Shown here: positions 63,001 through 64,000 of the stretch, one piece after another
How the letters are laid out: every line of letters begins with the position of its first letter
How positions within the stretch are numbered: the stretch's first letter is position 1
From: Rotaria sordida
Taxonomy: Eukaryota; Rotifera; Eurotatoria; Philodinida; Philodinidae
Reading direction: 5' to 3'
Assembly (NCBI GenBank): GCA_905250125.1
Contig: CAJNOL010000303.1
Location: 101,870 to 165,869, forward strand
Length of the DNA stretch: 64,000 bases
The notes under the pieces: generated by a model
The model's database searches: none
What the model was told of the DNA's origin: nothing
Seen by the model: the letters and a program-made list of their open reading frames with translations, nothing else
Made by a program: the position numbers and the translations under genes

Positions 63001-64000
63001 ACATAAACAATTGTACAACAAAAAAATTAATATCTTTTTTTTTATAGTTTTTTTCTCCGTTCTTTTTTATTCTACGCATGTGTGAGATAATAATTGAGCT
63101 AAACTCGTTTACTAACAGTATATTGAGAAAAAATGAATTGAAATTGTATTTAAACGCTATAAGTATTCTGTCAAACGCATGGTTAGGTCAATTAATCAAG
63201 TCTACTTCATGCTTGTCGATTACAACATTGATTAGATTTATTTTACACTATTGAATGTTAGTTCAGATATATTAAAAAAGATTTAAAAAAAATATTTACA
63301 CGGTAATAATGCAAAGATTATTCCACTTGTAAGCACCTTTTCAAAAAATATCATAGCAGGTGTTTGCATAAGAAACAAATTAATTTTATTCTGTTTTTTT
63401 TGAAAGTCTTATGCGAGAGATCTACGAGGAGTTGAATTTACCCCGATTTATTTTGTTGTTTATCAAGTTATTAAAACATAAGTACCATTGCTTCTTGTAC
63501 CATCTTTACACTCTTTATTGCTGTAGGTGTAGATAAGTAAAACAGAATAAATTTAAGTTCTCGTCGATCGATGGGTATGATGTTCGTAGAAAAAGAATTC
63601 AAAGACAAAACAGACATTGTATATCATTACGTAAAAGAAATAACATGAAAAAACCTAGATAAATCATTATTTCTCTTTGATAAACTCTTACTTAATATCT
63701 TTTTGTATCTTCAAATAGAATTGATTTTAAAAACAAATTTTTTTAAATTTTAGTTCGATTCATTGGTATTGTATAATTCATCCATATAATGTTCGACTAT
63801 GAATCTTAGTACTATTCTTTCGACATGTTTCCCATCAAATATCATGTTGTTATTAACACAATATTCTTCTCAAATAAAAAGAATTGCTTACCTTGTTAAC
63901 AAGTTAATGTCATTGTTTTAACTAATAAAAGATATGCCGTACATATCTATTGCAAATTTCTTGTATAGATTTGAAGTTGCTAATCAATGAATTAATGTAG
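60068..64000. other. intergenic AT-rich end of the window
   Basis: The first few hundred bases are the likely promoter of glycosyltransferase copy B. No gene is supported beyond. Short open frames near 60171, 60853 and 61825 are AT-rich without domain-like features. A small C-rich patch lies near 62218-62260. Confidence -1.

Overview
This window reads as a compact, AT-rich invertebrate nuclear genome. Genes have many short GT-AG introns (about 50-70 bases), codons end mostly in A or T, and intergenic DNA is full of poly-A/T runs, microsatellites and palindromic (foldback) elements. No prokaryotic features, rRNA genes or convincing intact tRNA genes were seen. The gene content (perlecan-like proteoglycan, PCBP-type KH protein, C2orf81 family member, neuropeptide precursor) is animal. 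The paired glycosyltransferase-like genes remind me of rotifers, especially bdelloids, but that placement is inference.

Layout. From 1 to 8811 (+) lies the 3' part of a perlecan-like gene. I can read 31 phase-consistent exons encoding Ig, LDL-receptor class A, laminin-EGF and laminin IV modules, a Gly-X-His repeat and a terminal set of Ig modules, with no laminin-G domains. From 11.8 to 15.1 kb are two small single-exon membrane proteins of like design. At 16757-17245 (-) is a three-exon neuropeptide precursor predicted to release three peptides ending in an aromatic-Gly-X-Leu-amide motif. I regard it as the most interesting candidate in the window. From 17.2 to 31.8 kb is a gene-poor stretch with a decayed Tc1/mariner-type transposase and many simple repeats. 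At 31927-33507 (+) is a complete ten-exon, triple-KH PCBP-like gene. At 39648-41047 (-) is a C2H2 zinc-finger gene with an N-terminal ZAD-like four-cysteine module, and at 43164-46213 (-) a nine-exon C2orf81 family gene. From 48.1 to 60.1 kb are two tandem, same-strand, two-exon type II membrane glycosyltransferase-like genes.

The second theme is large DNA palindromes. I found at least nine foldback elements, from about 80 bp to about 1.46 kb, in several families. They dominate the longest introns of the perlecan-like gene and of both glycosyltransferase genes. One of them was split by a later 1.4 kb insertion that itself holds a 173 bp hAT-type MITE with a perfect 8 bp target duplication and a 141 bp minisatellite. 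The two glycosyltransferase genes are nearly identical at the DNA level over the last ~210 bases of exon 1, more diverged in exon 2 and unrelated in their introns and membrane-anchor regions, which suggests gene conversion or selective homogenisation.

The genes do not form an operon or pathway. Products fall into extracellular matrix and secreted signalling (perlecan-like, neuropeptide), membrane/Golgi (glycosyltransferases, small membrane proteins) and nuclear/RNA regulation (KH protein, zinc finger). All exon joins come from reading splice sites and phase by eye; none is confirmed by transcripts.
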